From assembly GCA_903913865.1 (NCBI GenBank), contig CAIWMU010000142.1:42761-106760 (forward strand): a DNA stretch of 64,000 nucleotides, given 5' to 3'. The stretch is from an uncultured Verrucomicrobia subdivision 3 bacterium. Its GTDB lineage: Bacteria; Verrucomicrobiota; Verrucomicrobiia; Limisphaerales; UBA8199. A program made the position numbers and the translations under genes. The notes below the pieces were generated by a model that saw nothing but the letters and a program-made list of their open reading frames with translations, did no database searches and was not told the origin of the DNA. This document shows positions 29,883 to 40,151 of this stretch, piece after piece. Position 1 is the stretch's first letter. The number at the start of each line of letters is the position of its first letter.

Positions 29883-29884
29883 TG

Positions 29885-31255
29885 CTATTTCCCGATACAG
29901 AAGCGGCTGAAGATTTGGTCCAATAAATCTTCGGTTGTGGTCTGTCCCGTGATTTCGCCCAGTGCTCCGATGGCTATCCGGAGCTCCATCGCCACGAACT
30001 CCATGCTTTCGACTCGATCCAATGAACCTTTCGCAAGCAAGGTTCCTTCACGCGCCCGCCTGAGGGCCTCCTGATGTCGGGCGTTGATCGTTGCATCAAC
30101 AGCCTCGGCTTCGATTGCCCCGGACCAGACAACATCTTTGATTGCATCCTTCAGGGCCTCGATCCCCTGCCCTGTCAGACAGGAAATCTCCACCAGAGGG
30201 GCGTTAATATCACTAGGCAACTTCGCCCGATGGGAAAGATCGATTTTGTTCCAGACAATGATGCTTGGCTTATCCTGCGATTCATCCAATAGCTTCACAT
30301 CCTCGTCAGTCAAGGATTCCGAGCCGTCAAACACGTGCAAGATGAGTTCGGCCCGGTCCCGGACCTCGCGAGTTCTTCGGATCCCCTCCTCCTCGATTTC
30401 GCTTTCGGCAATCCTCAAGCCGGCAGTGTCGACAAATAAAATGGGCAATCCCCGGATGTTGGCAACTTCCTCGATGGTATCTCTGGTGGTTCCCGGGATG
30501 GGGGAAACAATGGCGCGATCCTGGCCCAAAAGGCGATTCAGCAGGCTGGACTTGCCTGAATTGGGACGCCCGACGATAACTGTGCGAATCCCGTTCCTAA
30601 GGATCTGCCCCTCCCTTGACGTCTTCAGGAGGGCATCGATTCTGCATAACGCGCGGTCCAATTTGAGGCCCATCTCTATCCGGGTATCGGGCGCGATGTC
30701 CTCATCCGGAAAGTCAATATGAGCCTCCAAATGAGCCAGCGGATCGATCAGTTCATCCCGAATTTCCCGAAGACGGGACGATAGACCCCCGCTCAATTGT
30801 GCCGTGGCTGCCTGCACTGCCAGCTCTGAGCGCGCATGAATCAGGTCTGCCACGGCTTCTGCCTGTGTCAAATCCATCCTGCCATTCAGGAATGCCCGGC
30901 GTGTGAATTCCCCCGGTTCGGCCAGTCGTGCTCCATTGGCAAGCACCGTCTCCAGCACCATTCGCGCAGGGAGCGCCCCCCCATGGCAGGAGATTTCGAC
31001 GACATCCTCCCGGGTGAACGTCCTTGGAGCTCGTAGCACCGAAACGAGAACCTCGTCAATCCGCCGGGTTCCCCGCATAAGCCACCCAAAGTGAATGGTG
31101 TGGGTCGGCGCCTCGGCCAGTGGGAGCCTTCCTTTCCCCGCAGCAGAAAAGCAGCGATCAGCCACCTTGATTGCGTCGTCCCCGGAAATGCGAATGACCG
31201 CAATGCCGGCCTCCCCAATACTCGTCGCAATGGCTGTTATCGTATCGTCAAACAT
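29885..31255 (-). CDS. mnmE: tRNA-5-carboxymethylaminomethyl-2-thiouridine GTPase MnmE
   Basis: I use the ATG at 31255 (456 residues, MFDDTITAIATSIGEAGIAVIRISG), which matches the family start. The longer frame to 31381 runs into the tRNA fragment and is spurious. The G domain has GRPNSGKSSLLNRLLG, GTTRDTIEE, DTAGLR and NKIDL, and the C-terminus ends FCIGK, whose cysteine and lysine are conserved in MnmE. With MnmG it modifies U34 in tRNAs reading codons that end in A or G, using a folate-derived methylene group. It is the last clearly chromosomal gene before the integration site. No mnmG gene is nearby. Confidence 0.97.
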   Translation of the reverse strand: MFDDTITAIATSIGEAGIAVIRISGDDAIKVADRCFSAAGKGRLPLAEAPTHTIHFGWLMRGTRRIDEVLVSVLRAPRTFTREDVVEISCHGGALPARMVLETVLANGARLAEPGEFTRRAFLNGRMDLTQAEAVADLIHARSELAVQAATAQLSGGLSSRLREIRDELIDPLAHLEAHIDFPDEDIAPDTRIEMGLKLDRALCRIDALLKTSREGQILRNGIRTVIVGRPNSGKSSLLNRLLGQDRAIVSPIPGTTRDTIEEVANIRGLPILFVDTAGLRIAESEIEEEGIRRTREVRDRAELILHVFDGSESLTDEDVKLLDESQDKPSIIVWNKIDLSHRAKLPSDINAPLVEISCLTGQGIEALKDAIKDVVWSGAIEAEAVDATINARHQEALRRAREGTLLAKGSLDRVESMEFVAMELRIAIGALGEITGQTTTEDLLDQIFSRFCIGK

Positions 31256-31343
31256 TCTTGGAAAGGCTCGCCTGATTGTGTAAGAAGAGATATGGACAGA
31301 AACGCATCTGCCGAATATTGAAAGCCCTATGTGAAACTGTTGA

Positions 31344-31413
31344 TGGTGCCGATGGAGGGGGTCGAACCCACACACTCTCACGAGTACTAGATTTTGAGTC
31401 TAGCGCGTCTGCC
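31344..31413 (-). tRNA. 3' fragment of tRNA-Leu(CAA), probable attachment site copy
   Basis: On the minus strand 31413-31344 reads as the 3' 70 nt of a tRNA-Leu: the end of the D arm (GGCAGACGCG), an anticodon stem CTAGA/TCTAG with loop CTCAAAA (anticodon CAA), a variable arm, a T loop TTCGACC and the 3' acceptor strand CATCGGC followed by A and CCA. The expected 5' acceptor strand GCCGATG is absent: upstream of 31413 the sequence diverges completely. The T stem also has one mismatch (GTGGG against CCCTC). This is what an integrase that uses the 3' part of a tRNA gene leaves at the distal end of its element. A tyrosine recombinase gene follows 150 nt to the right. Confidence 0.8.
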
Positions 31414-31563
31414 CTTTTCATTGGTGTTTTTCAATTCTTGTACGCTTTCTGTATGCTTTCTGAGCCTCGATCTCTTTCATGTGCGCAAAGCTGAACGGAT
31501 GTGGCCCCAAGTGTCTAGGCAATTTTCGGCACCACCGGGCCAGACGCGGACCATACTTTTGAC

Positions 31564-32874
31564 ATGAAACATCGAACCGGACATCTCTTCAAACGGGGCA
31601 AGGCGTTTTACGTCTCCTGGCGGCAGAACGGCAAGACAGCCACAAAGGCGCTTCGGGATGCTGAAGGTCAACCCATCACCACCCGCAGGGAGGCTCAGGA
31701 AGCACGGGCAAAATGGATGGCTCAATTTGCCATCGCCTCAGATGTGGAAGCCCTGGAGGTTCTCAACAGCCGGTTGGCTGGACGTAAGGCCGATCTGGCC
31801 AGACTTGAGGATGCCCAGAATCCCCCATTGCATCTGGATCGGACCTGGGCTGCGTACGTGGCATCCCCCAATCGACCTGATACAGGTGCGGACACTCTGG
31901 CGGTCTATGAGGGGCAGTTCGGTCAGTTCGTCACCTGGATGGAGGCAAATCACCCGGACGTAAAGGCTTTGGCCGATGTGGGGCCGGACCTCGCTGCAGA
32001 GTATGCCTCCCATCTGAATCTGGAACGGCTGGCACCCGGCACCTACAACAAGCACGTGCGGGTTCTTGAGCTAGTGTTTCGGGTTCTGATGCGGTCTGCG
32101 CGGCTGGAGAGAAATCCCTGGGGTGAGATCTCCAGAAAAAAGTTGGAAGTATGCAGCCGAAGGGAACTTACAACGGTTGAACTCCGCAAAGTCTGCCAGA
32201 ATGCGGATGGGGAGATGCGTTCCCTGCTCGCCATTGGCGTTTACACAGGGATGCGCCTGAAGGATTGCGCAGGTCTTCGCTGGGCCGAGACCGATCTCGC
32301 CCGGGGAATCATCACACGCGTACCCAGCAAAACCGCCCGCAGAACCGGCAAACCTGTCATCATCCCCATCCATCCAGCCCTCAGGGAGATCCTCACAACG
32401 GCCTCAAAAGAGGATCCCGACTACGTTCTTCCTGCCATGGCAAAGGACTACCTTGCCGGAGGGACCGGCAAACGCAGGATCATTGATTCGATTCAGGACC
32501 ACTTTGCAAGCCAGGGGGTCCGCATCCACAAACCGGGGACCGGGCCTGGAACCGGGAAACGCGCGGTGCTGGAGGTTGGGTTTCACAGCCTGCGCCATTC
32601 CTTTGTGAGTTTGTGCCGGGAGGCAGGCACTTCCCAGGCGGTGGTTCAAAGCATCGTGGGCCATTCATCCCCCTCCATGCTGGCTCACTACACCCATGTG
32701 GGCCTTGGAGCGGCCACAACGGCCATCGCGGCCTTGCCCAGCGTACTTGAGCCATTGAAACCTCTGGCCCCAAAACCACCCATGGAAGCCATCCTTGATC
32801 GCTTCAGGATCATTGCCAGACAAATGTCGGCCGACAACTGGCAGACGTTCAGGGCTGAGCTCCTGGAGCTGTGA
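31564..32874 (+). CDS. Tyrosine recombinase / phage-type integrase
   Basis: The 436-residue product has an N-terminal arm-binding region (HLFKRGKAFYVSWRQNGK), a SAM-like core-binding domain around residues 90-185, and the catalytic domain with the full tyrosine-recombinase set: Arg231 in TGMRLKDCAGLRW, Lys near 256-263, His341-x-x-Arg344 in HSLRHSFVS, His367 in VGHSSPSM and the nucleophile Tyr376 in LAHYTH. All key residues appear intact, so it may still be active. It reads away from the tRNA-Leu fragment into the island, which is the usual position for an integrase next to its own attachment site. No excisionase gene is recognised near it. The ATG at 31564 is the first in frame. Confidence 0.93.
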   Translation: MKHRTGHLFKRGKAFYVSWRQNGKTATKALRDAEGQPITTRREAQEARAKWMAQFAIASDVEALEVLNSRLAGRKADLARLEDAQNPPLHLDRTWAAYVASPNRPDTGADTLAVYEGQFGQFVTWMEANHPDVKALADVGPDLAAEYASHLNLERLAPGTYNKHVRVLELVFRVLMRSARLERNPWGEISRKKLEVCSRRELTTVELRKVCQNADGEMRSLLAIGVYTGMRLKDCAGLRWAETDLARGIITRVPSKTARRTGKPVIIPIHPALREILTTASKEDPDYVLPAMAKDYLAGGTGKRRIIDSIQDHFASQGVRIHKPGTGPGTGKRAVLEVGFHSLRHSFVSLCREAGTSQAVVQSIVGHSSPSMLAHYTHVGLGAATTAIAALPSVLEPLKPLAPKPPMEAILDRFRIIARQMSADNWQTFRAELLEL

Positions 32875-32959
32875 GCCCGGATCCCACTCCCTTTTATGGC
32901 CAGTGCTGCCTTCCCCAAGCCGGTTCAGTCATGGCAGGCAAACGCTGATGCCTGACAGG

Positions 32960-35900
32960 TCATGTTGAGAATTCCGCCTGGGTCAGCTTCAGGACTTTGC
33001 AGTTTTCACTCACCGACCGGATGATGGCAGGATCGAAGCCTTCAGCAGATTCCGCCTGTATTTCCACCATGATCTTCACCTTGGTGCCGACCTTGGATGT
33101 GAACTGCTGGATGATCTCCGCCTGGATGTCGCTGAATTCCAACCCTGCCTTGGTCGGGTTCAGGGTGATGGTTCCATAAAACCGCGTCTTGGGCAGTACC
33201 TTGGGTGGTGTGGGTGTTTGCGGTTGCTGCGGGGTTCCTGCAGGTGGCGGCCCGCTGAATCCGTCCTTTGCCGGGGTTTCCTTCAACCCCAGGGAGGTCT
33301 GCTGGACATGCTGCTGCTGCTCCATCTGTTGTTGCTTCTCAGCCGCAAGGGGCTTCACCAACACACTAAGCCCATCCAGTTGGATATGTGTCGTCAACCG
33401 GGTGATTTGGAGGCCTGCATAGCGCATCCGCTCCTGATCGTGGCTGCTGGCATAGGCGAAGTACTCGCAAATCAGGCTGTCCGAAAAGGCGGACTTCACC
33501 GCATTAACCAGCACATCCCGGTTGGTGAGCCTGGGCAGATAGATATAGGTGGCAAAACAATCAGCCACATGCTTCAGGCTCACATGGTCCGAGTTCTTCC
33601 ACAAATAGCGATCGAGCTCCATCTTCAGTCGTGAGGCACCCAGAACTGTCATGAGGTTCTCACCTTCGATCAGCTTCTTTGATACCTTCGGCGCGAGGGA
33701 ATCCCCCCCGGGCACGGAATACTCAACCCAGGCGATCTCCGGCTTCATGGCATCTTCCTGCAACGGCATCAGAATCCAGGACCAGGTTTCCATCAGGCGC
33801 ACCCGACAGGCACGGTCCGATTCATCAGTCTTCGTCCGGGCCTGACCCTTTGCAAAGCTGCTGATGTCCATCACGCCCCCCTCCACCTCGTCATCTATGC
33901 TCTTCCACGCCATGTACTGCCGGATCGATTCATCCAGTTCAGTCAGGCGCGCAGCGTCTGGTGCCAGAAATGCCAGGGTGTTCCGGTAGATTCGAGGGGT
34001 GTTCCCCCGGGTTGTCAGCATGGCCTCCACTGCAACCCGTGCGGAACTGTCCGGCTTCTTGCGGATGTGGGATGAGTCCGGTCCCAGGATGACCAGCCGG
34101 GCATGGGTTTCATCCACAATGTCTCCGGAACCCTCCGGCGCCACATGAATACCCCCAAATCCACCCTTCTCAGTCTCCTGCCTCAACCGGCGTACGATCT
34201 CAGCCTTCACCTCAGGGGTTCCCTTCAACTGCTCCGCACGCTCCCGGGCCAGTCTGCCCACGGTTGCCTTCAAGGAATACCAATACCGCCCCTTGTCCAC
34301 ATACAGATGCACAGCCTGGTCGGTCAGCCTTCGCAGTGCATCACCGAACGTTGCCGAGGTCTCACCCGGCTGGCAGCATCCCAACCTCAGGTGCTGATCA
34401 TCCAGTCCGGGGGAATTCGCGTTGATCGTGGGGGCTGACCCCATGAAAATCGTCCGTGCCACCCGGCGGGATGCCGAATATCGGCCCAGGCCGGGATTGC
34501 CTGTATCCATGATCTGAGGCAGGGAACCACTGCCATCGATGTCCTTGCTGATCACCGCCTCCCATTGAGGGCCGTCCGGGAGGCATTCCGTGATCAGGGA
34601 CATCACGCGGGAAGCATCGAGGGTGATGGATGAGGGCATCACGAGCAGGTTCCGGTCGTCCCGTTGCCAAAGCTCATGTATCACGGCCGCCATCAGCCGC
34701 AGAATACCCCGTGTCCGCTGGAACTTCTCGAGAGTGGCCCAGGCCTGCTCAAACTGCAGGAACAGCTCCGGGTGGATGGGGTAGCTGGCCTCCATCTTCT
34801 TGCGGTAGGCCAGTTCCCGGCACTCACTGGGAAAATCGCCCGGCTGATCCCTGTACATATCGCTGAACGCTTTTACCACGGAGTCTCGTGTGGCCAGATT
34901 CATCCCGGTCTGGAAAAGTCTGCGCCGGACGATCTCGAAGCCTTCATCAGTGGTCGCAGGTCTCCAGGGCTTCGCAATCCGCTTGATGACGTTCGACAGC
35001 TCCTTGAGCGCCCTCTCTCCCCGGGTTCCACCCACCTCAATGCTGGATTGTGGAAGACTCGCCACCAGGAACGCCCTTGGAACACCCTTCACGGCCTCGG
35101 TCAGTTCCTGTGCAAAGGTGATGTTCGCGCCAAAGGAGCCGGCAGCCAGGCCATCCTCATCGGGCAGTTGCCGCAGCATCGCCACCCATTCATCGATCAG
35201 CACCAGGCAGGGACTGTACTTGGTCAGCAGAGCATTCAGCAACTCCTTGCCGGGGCTTGTCCCGGCCTTGTCGGAGTTCGCCACCATGGCCAGACCCTCC
35301 CTGCCGCCCAGTTGCCAGGCCAGTTCACCCCAGAGGGTTCGGACTTCGCATCCATCCTCCTTCTTGCGCACTTCCGCCACACCCATGTTCACACCCACCA
35401 GCACCACACGCCGGGCTTTCGGCAGGGTGGTGATCCCGAGCCCCAGAAGGAGTTCCTCCAGGCCGGGCAATTCGTTCGGCTTTGAACCTCCGAAAAGGTG
35501 GTAGAGCGCGAGCATGGAGTGCGTCTTGCCACCGCCAAAGTTCGTTTGCAGGTCGATGACAGGATCGGCCCCAGATCCCGGGTTGCTGTCCTGGGCGGTC
35601 AACCGCCTTGCGCCGATCGTCAGGAGTTCCCTCAAGCCATCCGTGACAAAGGTGCGGGCAAAGAACTCATGCGCGTTGCCATATTCAGCTGGTGCCCTGC
35701 CTTTGTGCACGAGATCCAGATCGGCGGCGAATTCGGCCTCCATGTAGCGGCCCTGGGACACGTCCTCATGCGGGGTGATGACCTCCCTCCACGGTTTCAA
35801 CCCGGCCAGTGGTGCGCCCTCAACCCTCTGGGCCTTTCGGGTTTCCCCCTTGGCCTCCGCCCGCTGAATCTCTTCCAGCAGCTTTTTTCTCAGCCCGGTC

Positions 35901-36289
35901 ACCACCTCGGCCTGCTCAGGCCGGTTCACTGCCAGCAGGAGGCGTCGCATGGTGTCCAGATAGCGCTGAGTGTCCTCGTACGAGAAGGCCCGCTCGTGCG
36001 CATGCTCGTTCCGCACCGTCATCAACTCCGAGACGTAGTTGCGCTCCATGTGGCCCAGGACCCCGTCAAACGCATCACCCTTCCGGTCCCAGATCACCCG
36101 GAACAGTGCGTAAGTGTCCCACAGGACGGAACCTTCCTCGTCCACTACCAGGCGGGGATACCGCTCCTGGAGTTCCTGCACCCAGTTGTCCCCAAAGTGG
36201 GCCTTGATTACCCGTTCAACAAAGGGAACCAGGCCCAGTCTCATCTGCTCCAGCCCGGAGTCGATCCGCTCTCTATTGCTCATTGCCAT
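32960..36289 (-). CDS. DUF499 (COG1483-type) AAA-like ATPase with N-terminal Swt1-type HEPN domain
   Basis: The product is 1109 residues. Residues 1-125 form a Swt1-like HEPN domain, with the motif RNEHAH (Arg93-x4-His98) that in HEPN ribonucleases makes the active site. The ATPase follows: Walker A in TNFGGGKTHS (about 250-258) and Walker B LVLIDEW (362-368), with QSSIEVGG and other DUF499 blocks downstream. A Pro/Gln-rich linker near 1000-1040 precedes a final beta-rich domain. Large DUF499 ATPases are the motor-like component of several defence systems; BrxC/PglY of BREX are distant relatives. It is the last gene of a five-gene minus-strand cassette. It may remodel DNA or regulate the methylase and helicase, and the HEPN part suggests RNA cleavage; both are inference. 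Confidence 0.85.
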   Translation of the reverse strand: MAMSNRERIDSGLEQMRLGLVPFVERVIKAHFGDNWVQELQERYPRLVVDEEGSVLWDTYALFRVIWDRKGDAFDGVLGHMERNYVSELMTVRNEHAHERAFSYEDTQRYLDTMRRLLLAVNRPEQAEVVTGLRKKLLEEIQRAEAKGETRKAQRVEGAPLAGLKPWREVITPHEDVSQGRYMEAEFAADLDLVHKGRAPAEYGNAHEFFARTFVTDGLRELLTIGARRLTAQDSNPGSGADPVIDLQTNFGGGKTHSMLALYHLFGGSKPNELPGLEELLLGLGITTLPKARRVVLVGVNMGVAEVRKKEDGCEVRTLWGELAWQLGGREGLAMVANSDKAGTSPGKELLNALLTKYSPCLVLIDEWVAMLRQLPDEDGLAAGSFGANITFAQELTEAVKGVPRAFLVASLPQSSIEVGGTRGERALKELSNVIKRIAKPWRPATTDEGFEIVRRRLFQTGMNLATRDSVVKAFSDMYRDQPGDFPSECRELAYRKKMEASYPIHPELFLQFEQAWATLEKFQRTRGILRLMAAVIHELWQRDDRNLLVMPSSITLDASRVMSLITECLPDGPQWEAVISKDIDGSGSLPQIMDTGNPGLGRYSASRRVARTIFMGSAPTINANSPGLDDQHLRLGCCQPGETSATFGDALRRLTDQAVHLYVDKGRYWYSLKATVGRLARERAEQLKGTPEVKAEIVRRLRQETEKGGFGGIHVAPEGSGDIVDETHARLVILGPDSSHIRKKPDSSARVAVEAMLTTRGNTPRIYRNTLAFLAPDAARLTELDESIRQYMAWKSIDDEVEGGVMDISSFAKGQARTKTDESDRACRVRLMETWSWILMPLQEDAMKPEIAWVEYSVPGGDSLAPKVSKKLIEGENLMTVLGASRLKMELDRYLWKNSDHVSLKHVADCFATYIYLPRLTNRDVLVNAVKSAFSDSLICEYFAYASSHDQERMRYAGLQITRLTTHIQLDGLSVLVKPLAAEKQQQMEQQQHVQQTSLGLKETPAKDGFSGPPPAGTPQQPQTPTPPKVLPKTRFYGTITLNPTKAGLEFSDIQAEIIQQFTSKVGTKVKIMVEIQAESAEGFDPAIIRSVSENCKVLKLTQAEFST

Positions 36290-36302
36290 AAAATCTCAGT
36301 GG

Positions 36303-37034
36303 TTATTTCGAAGGAATGTCCAAGGTTCGTTCAAGCACCTCAAATATTTTGAAAAAGTCATCCATCCCCATTACCTGTTCCTTCCGTCCGCCATCGTCCG
36401 CGAAACGGTCCGTCGCGGCCTGCCAGTAATCCAGGAACGCATCCAACTCTTTCCGGATTGCCCGGCTCTTGAGTTGAAGGGTTGCAAACGCTTGTGCCTG
36501 CCTGGTGCCCATGGGTCCCTTTGGTGCCCTGGGCTTCAGGATCCGTTTCCTGCCTCCATCCAGCGGGGCGGAAAGCACCCCCATTTTCGCGCAGAGCCGG
36601 TAGCCGGGTTCTCCCGGGAACAGCATCACAAGTTCATGCTCCTTCTTCCCGTCCTCGAACGTGGCCACGAACTCCGTGAACAGTTCCACCCTTTCCTTCT
36701 TGCCCATCCCCCGGCTGCCCAGCAAAAGCGTCGGGCAGGTCTCCAAACCGATCGGGAAAAACGGCATCAGATCCTCCGCCGGGTACCAATCCTCTTCGAT
36801 GGTCGCAACCCCCATCTGGAACATTGCCTGCAGGAAGGGGTTCAGCACAATGAGAACCAGCGGGATGGATTTCCCGTCATCGTCATTGCCATATGCGGCC
36901 AGTACAGCGAGCGTGGGCCCGGCACTGCTCAGCGTCCCGGCTCCCATCAGGCAGTTCAATGTATATGGATCAAGCTTGGCCAGATCCATTTCGACCGGCT
37001 TCGGCAGGGGTGTGAAGGTGAAGCGCTGGTTCAT
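36303..37034 (-). CDS. Unknown protein of the DUF499/DUF1156 cassette (~243 aa)
   Basis: I choose the ATG at 37034, which has GAGGG about 8 nt upstream. A TTG at 37055 would overlap the methylase stop as TTGA and is a possible coupled start. The sequence is FTFTPLPKPVEMDLAKLDPYTLNCLMGAGTLSSAGPTLAVLAAYG, then an acidic and aromatic centre (EEDWYPAEDLMPFFPIG), a basic stretch (GGRKRILKPRAPKGPMGTRQ) and an amphipathic C-terminus ending DDFFKIFEVLERTLDIP. No signal peptide, membrane helix or known motif is seen. It lies between the methylase and the ATPase with gaps below 20 nt, so it is almost certainly part of the same complex or pathway. I do not recognise a family. An adaptor between modification and motor subunits is one possibility. 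Confidence 0.75.
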   Translation of the reverse strand: MNQRFTFTPLPKPVEMDLAKLDPYTLNCLMGAGTLSSAGPTLAVLAAYGNDDDGKSIPLVLIVLNPFLQAMFQMGVATIEEDWYPAEDLMPFFPIGLETCPTLLLGSRGMGKKERVELFTEFVATFEDGKKEHELVMLFPGEPGYRLCAKMGVLSAPLDGGRKRILKPRAPKGPMGTRQAQAFATLQLKSRAIRKELDAFLDYWQAATDRFADDGGRKEQVMGMDDFFKIFEVLERTLDIPSK

Positions 37035-37051
37035 TTCCGGACCCTCAGCCC

Positions 37052-40045
37052 TCAAACATTCATCCCCAGTTCCCCCTGGGTGGTGGTTTGTGCCGCGGAT
37101 TGTTCCTGCGCCAGCCGGTTCAGTTCCGGCCAGGCAATGATCAGTGCGTTGTAATCCCAGGCCTCGTCAGCCCACTTCTTCTGTTCGCAAAGGGTGTAGA
37201 GCCTGTAGCACAGGGCCCGCACGTCATCCCCCTGCGCGCCAACTTTGCCAAGAATCGTGGCCGCAGCCCCCTCCCCTTTGGTCTTCAGCAGCCGGACCAT
37301 GTGGTGCAGGATCTCCCATACCGTCAGCCGGTTGTCCGTGGAGGGATCCCACGCATCATCCAACTCCACCGGCTTGAGGATCCGTACCTTCCCCCCACCG
37401 GATTCGATGATGCCCGCCTCACGCACCCCCTCCACCGAGACGTTCCGTGCCGTTGCCACATTCTGCGCATCCCCAAACGGGCCTTGCTGGAATCCATACT
37501 GCGCGAACCAGGTCACTGCAAACCGGGTCCACCCATCCATCTGCGCCTCCTGGGAGGATAGAAACTCATCCACCACCCCATTGATGCGCTGGAGCGCGGT
37601 GCGAACCGGCATGCTGGACCCATCCGCCTCCACCACCCGGCTGTAGCGGGTGTAGATCGCCATCCCGGGCCCTATCGAGGATTGCGGCAGATCCACGGGC
37701 GCGATGTTCCCCAGCTGCAAATCGCGCAGGGCCAAAGGCAGCTCCTTCTGCAAGGCCTGCTCAAACTCCCGGCGTGTGGCCATTGGTGCGCCTGAGGGGC
37801 GTTGGCGGCAGACAAGGATGATGCTTGAGGCCAGTGCGTTGGTGCCCTGGCCAATCATCCGCCGGTGCAATTCCGTGCGCATTGGCCAGGTTCCAACAAT
37901 GCTCCAACCAGCACCTACAACAGCCCCAAGGAAAGTCTCCCAACCTGTACTGGCAGTTCCCATTCCACTCTCGCTCTCGGCCTGTTTAAAGGCGTAGTAG
38001 ATCGTGACTGGAAAATGCGAGTGGACCTGCTCGGCAAGGCGGTGCATGGCCTGTGTCATACCGTCGAGAAAGAAAACCTCTGCCTTTTCCTTTCCTCCGT
38101 GGCGGTAGGGCGTGGCGACCAACTCCTGTGCTTTGGGAACAGTGAGGGTTGCAAAAACATCAGGGAAAATCGTCCTCATGGGCCTCCGAAGCCAGACATA
38201 GAAGAAATCCGACAAATCAGCATAGCCGATGTTGTCGTAGTAGGGAGGGTCGGTTGAGACGATCTTCCCAACTCCAACGTCCTGCGATTGTGCCTCCATC
38301 TGGCGAACGAAACCAGCGGTAATTGGATGCACGGCTCCAAGGGCAGCAACAATTGAAACGATACCTCCTTGGAAGTTCCCGCTTGAATCGGAAAGGGGGT
38401 TGCTTTCAGCGAAGTCCCATACCATCGGGATCGCTTGACGTCCAAAGGTGTTGCGGGCGTGCTCTCGGAGGCTTGCCCACGCACAAACGCAGGAATTGCG
38501 ATCTGCGACTTTGTCGACTGCGAACGCCAGATAAACACTCACTGCTTCCGCATATGCCTTGGCACCAGCCCCCCCTGCATCCAGCCCCATACCATCGGTG
38601 GACAATCCCGCTGCGAGTGCATCCTTCTCTACCCGCTCACGTACGATGCCGATCAGGTCACTAAACGTGGTCAATGCCACCAGCTGGCGGGGGGTGAACA
38701 GATCGCCCCATTTGGTGAGCCCGTATGGGGTACAGTTACCCCCAGTCATGCGCTTAGCGACATCCCCTTCTGGCTTCCATGCAGGATTAGCATTTTGGGC
38801 CACACCTTCCATATCATCAGATGGGGTTAAATAGGTGCGAGATCGACTGCCCTCAGCCACTACAGCCAACAACCTTGCCCCGATGCGACCTGCACAGCCT
38901 TCCGCTTTGATGTAGTCACCTCCGATTGGCGTGTTGGAAACGATACAAAGAAAGTTTGCACCACGTCCATCCGCCTTCGTCCCCTTCTCCGCCCCTGCAG
39001 GAGGTGTTCCCAGCTTGACTGTGAACCGATAGGAATCCCCATTGATGGCCGGCTGGACGTAGGCTTCCTTGCCAGCTTTGCTCGAGAGGATGAAGGTGGA
39101 AGCCAGCGGGACATCGACATGGGAGAATGCCGGGTTGGGGCTTTTGACAGTGCGGGCCCAGATCCAGGCGATGACGGTGAGTTTCTGGCCGATGAGCGGC
39201 TTGAGGTCGGGCCGTTCTGTGGCCATTGCGGCGGTGATTTCGACCGGCGGATAGAGATGTCCGATGCTCTTCTGGGCCTCCTCACGCATCCAGAGACCAT
39301 AACGGCGGATGTCCTCAGCCATTCCGGTGGCCCCTTTCCAACCGGTGGTGCCCATTTCCTGGCGTGCCCCCGGATGGACGGGTGGTCGGCCCGCAAACTT
39401 GGGCGGGATCTCAATCATGGCCTTGTTGATGAGCACAGCCACCGGGTTGAGATCTGTGGCGTGGCTTTCCAATCCCAGGCGCTGGGCTTCCAGAGGGATT
39501 GCACCTCCCCCGGCAAACGGATCGTGGAATGCGGGGAGGGGTGTGTTTTCCGGCATACCCTCTCGCCTGCACGTGCGGCGCCATGATTTTCGAATCTCCT
39601 CGCGAGCTGGCTCCAGCACCGTTTCATTGGTGGTGTTTTCCCATTGTACAAGCTGCCGGATCAGGGAGAAAAGACGCTCCCGTTCCCGCTCAATGAGGAC
39701 CGCATCCAGGGAGGGTTCCTCACCCGGGTGCTCAATCCGCATACCGGCCGCTGTGGCCCTTTCGTAGGTGGCATGTTTCTCGCGCCAGATCTTGAGGCGC
39801 TCACGGAGATCACGATTGGCCACACGCAGCAGGTCGGCATCCTTCCTGAGTTCCTCCACATAGCCTGAGGGATCATCCACCAACTGGGCAAAGATCACGG
39901 CCCGGGCTGCAGCGAGGGGACGTCTGGCCCACCAGAGATGCAGCGTACTGGGATGACCGTGCCGGATGGATTTCTCGCGAGTGCAAGCCTCGTTGATCTC
40001 CACCAGGGGGAGGGCGACTTCGATCAGCTTTTTGGTGAGGGTCAT
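37052..40045 (-). CDS. DUF1156 DNA (adenine) methyltransferase, COG1743 type
   Basis: From the ATG at 40045 the product is 997 residues ([19 protein letters not shown], the DUF1156 start); the frame stays open to 40090. The AdoMet site [13 protein letters not shown] is at 175-187 and the catalytic [18 protein letters not shown] motif at 599-616. The order motif I, then some 400 residues, then motif IV resembles alpha-class amino-methyltransferases, with the long insert as candidate target-recognition region. DUF1156 methylases of this size are found in archaeal and bacterial defence islands with DUF499 ATPases. The likely role is to mark host DNA as self. It follows the 193-aa unknown after a gap of about 106 nt and precedes the ~243-aa unknown. 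Confidence 0.88.
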   Translation of the reverse strand: MTLTKKLIEVALPLVEINEACTREKSIRHGHPSTLHLWWARRPLAAARAVIFAQLVDDPSGYVEELRKDADLLRVANRDLRERLKIWREKHATYERATAAGMRIEHPGEEPSLDAVLIERERERLFSLIRQLVQWENTTNETVLEPAREEIRKSWRRTCRREGMPENTPLPAFHDPFAGGGAIPLEAQRLGLESHATDLNPVAVLINKAMIEIPPKFAGRPPVHPGARQEMGTTGWKGATGMAEDIRRYGLWMREEAQKSIGHLYPPVEITAAMATERPDLKPLIGQKLTVIAWIWARTVKSPNPAFSHVDVPLASTFILSSKAGKEAYVQPAINGDSYRFTVKLGTPPAGAEKGTKADGRGANFLCIVSNTPIGGDYIKAEGCAGRIGARLLAVVAEGSRSRTYLTPSDDMEGVAQNANPAWKPEGDVAKRMTGGNCTPYGLTKWGDLFTPRQLVALTTFSDLIGIVRERVEKDALAAGLSTDGMGLDAGGAGAKAYAEAVSVYLAFAVDKVADRNSCVCAWASLREHARNTFGRQAIPMVWDFAESNPLSDSSGNFQGGIVSIVAALGAVHPITAGFVRQMEAQSQDVGVGKIVSTDPPYYDNIGYADLSDFFYVWLRRPMRTIFPDVFATLTVPKAQELVATPYRHGGKEKAEVFFLDGMTQAMHRLAEQVHSHFPVTIYYAFKQAESESGMGTASTGWETFLGAVVGAGWSIVGTWPMRTELHRRMIGQGTNALASSIILVCRQRPSGAPMATRREFEQALQKELPLALRDLQLGNIAPVDLPQSSIGPGMAIYTRYSRVVEADGSSMPVRTALQRINGVVDEFLSSQEAQMDGWTRFAVTWFAQYGFQQGPFGDAQNVATARNVSVEGVREAGIIESGGGKVRILKPVELDDAWDPSTDNRLTVWEILHHMVRLLKTKGEGAAATILGKVGAQGDDVRALCYRLYTLCEQKKWADEAWDYNALIIAWPELNRLAQEQSAAQTTTQGELGMNV

Positions 40046-40151
40046 GTGCTCTATTTCCTTGAGGGTAAGGCAGTTCATCCACCGATACAACTGCAGTTCC
40101 TAGTCCAGAAGAAGGCTGGAAGGCGTGGCATGGCCGGTCTCGTGGATGAGC

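Noticed and set aside
31256..31381. N-terminal extension of MnmE to 31381
   Set aside because: It runs through the tRNA fragment and lacks family similarity; the ATG at 31255 matches the known MnmE start.
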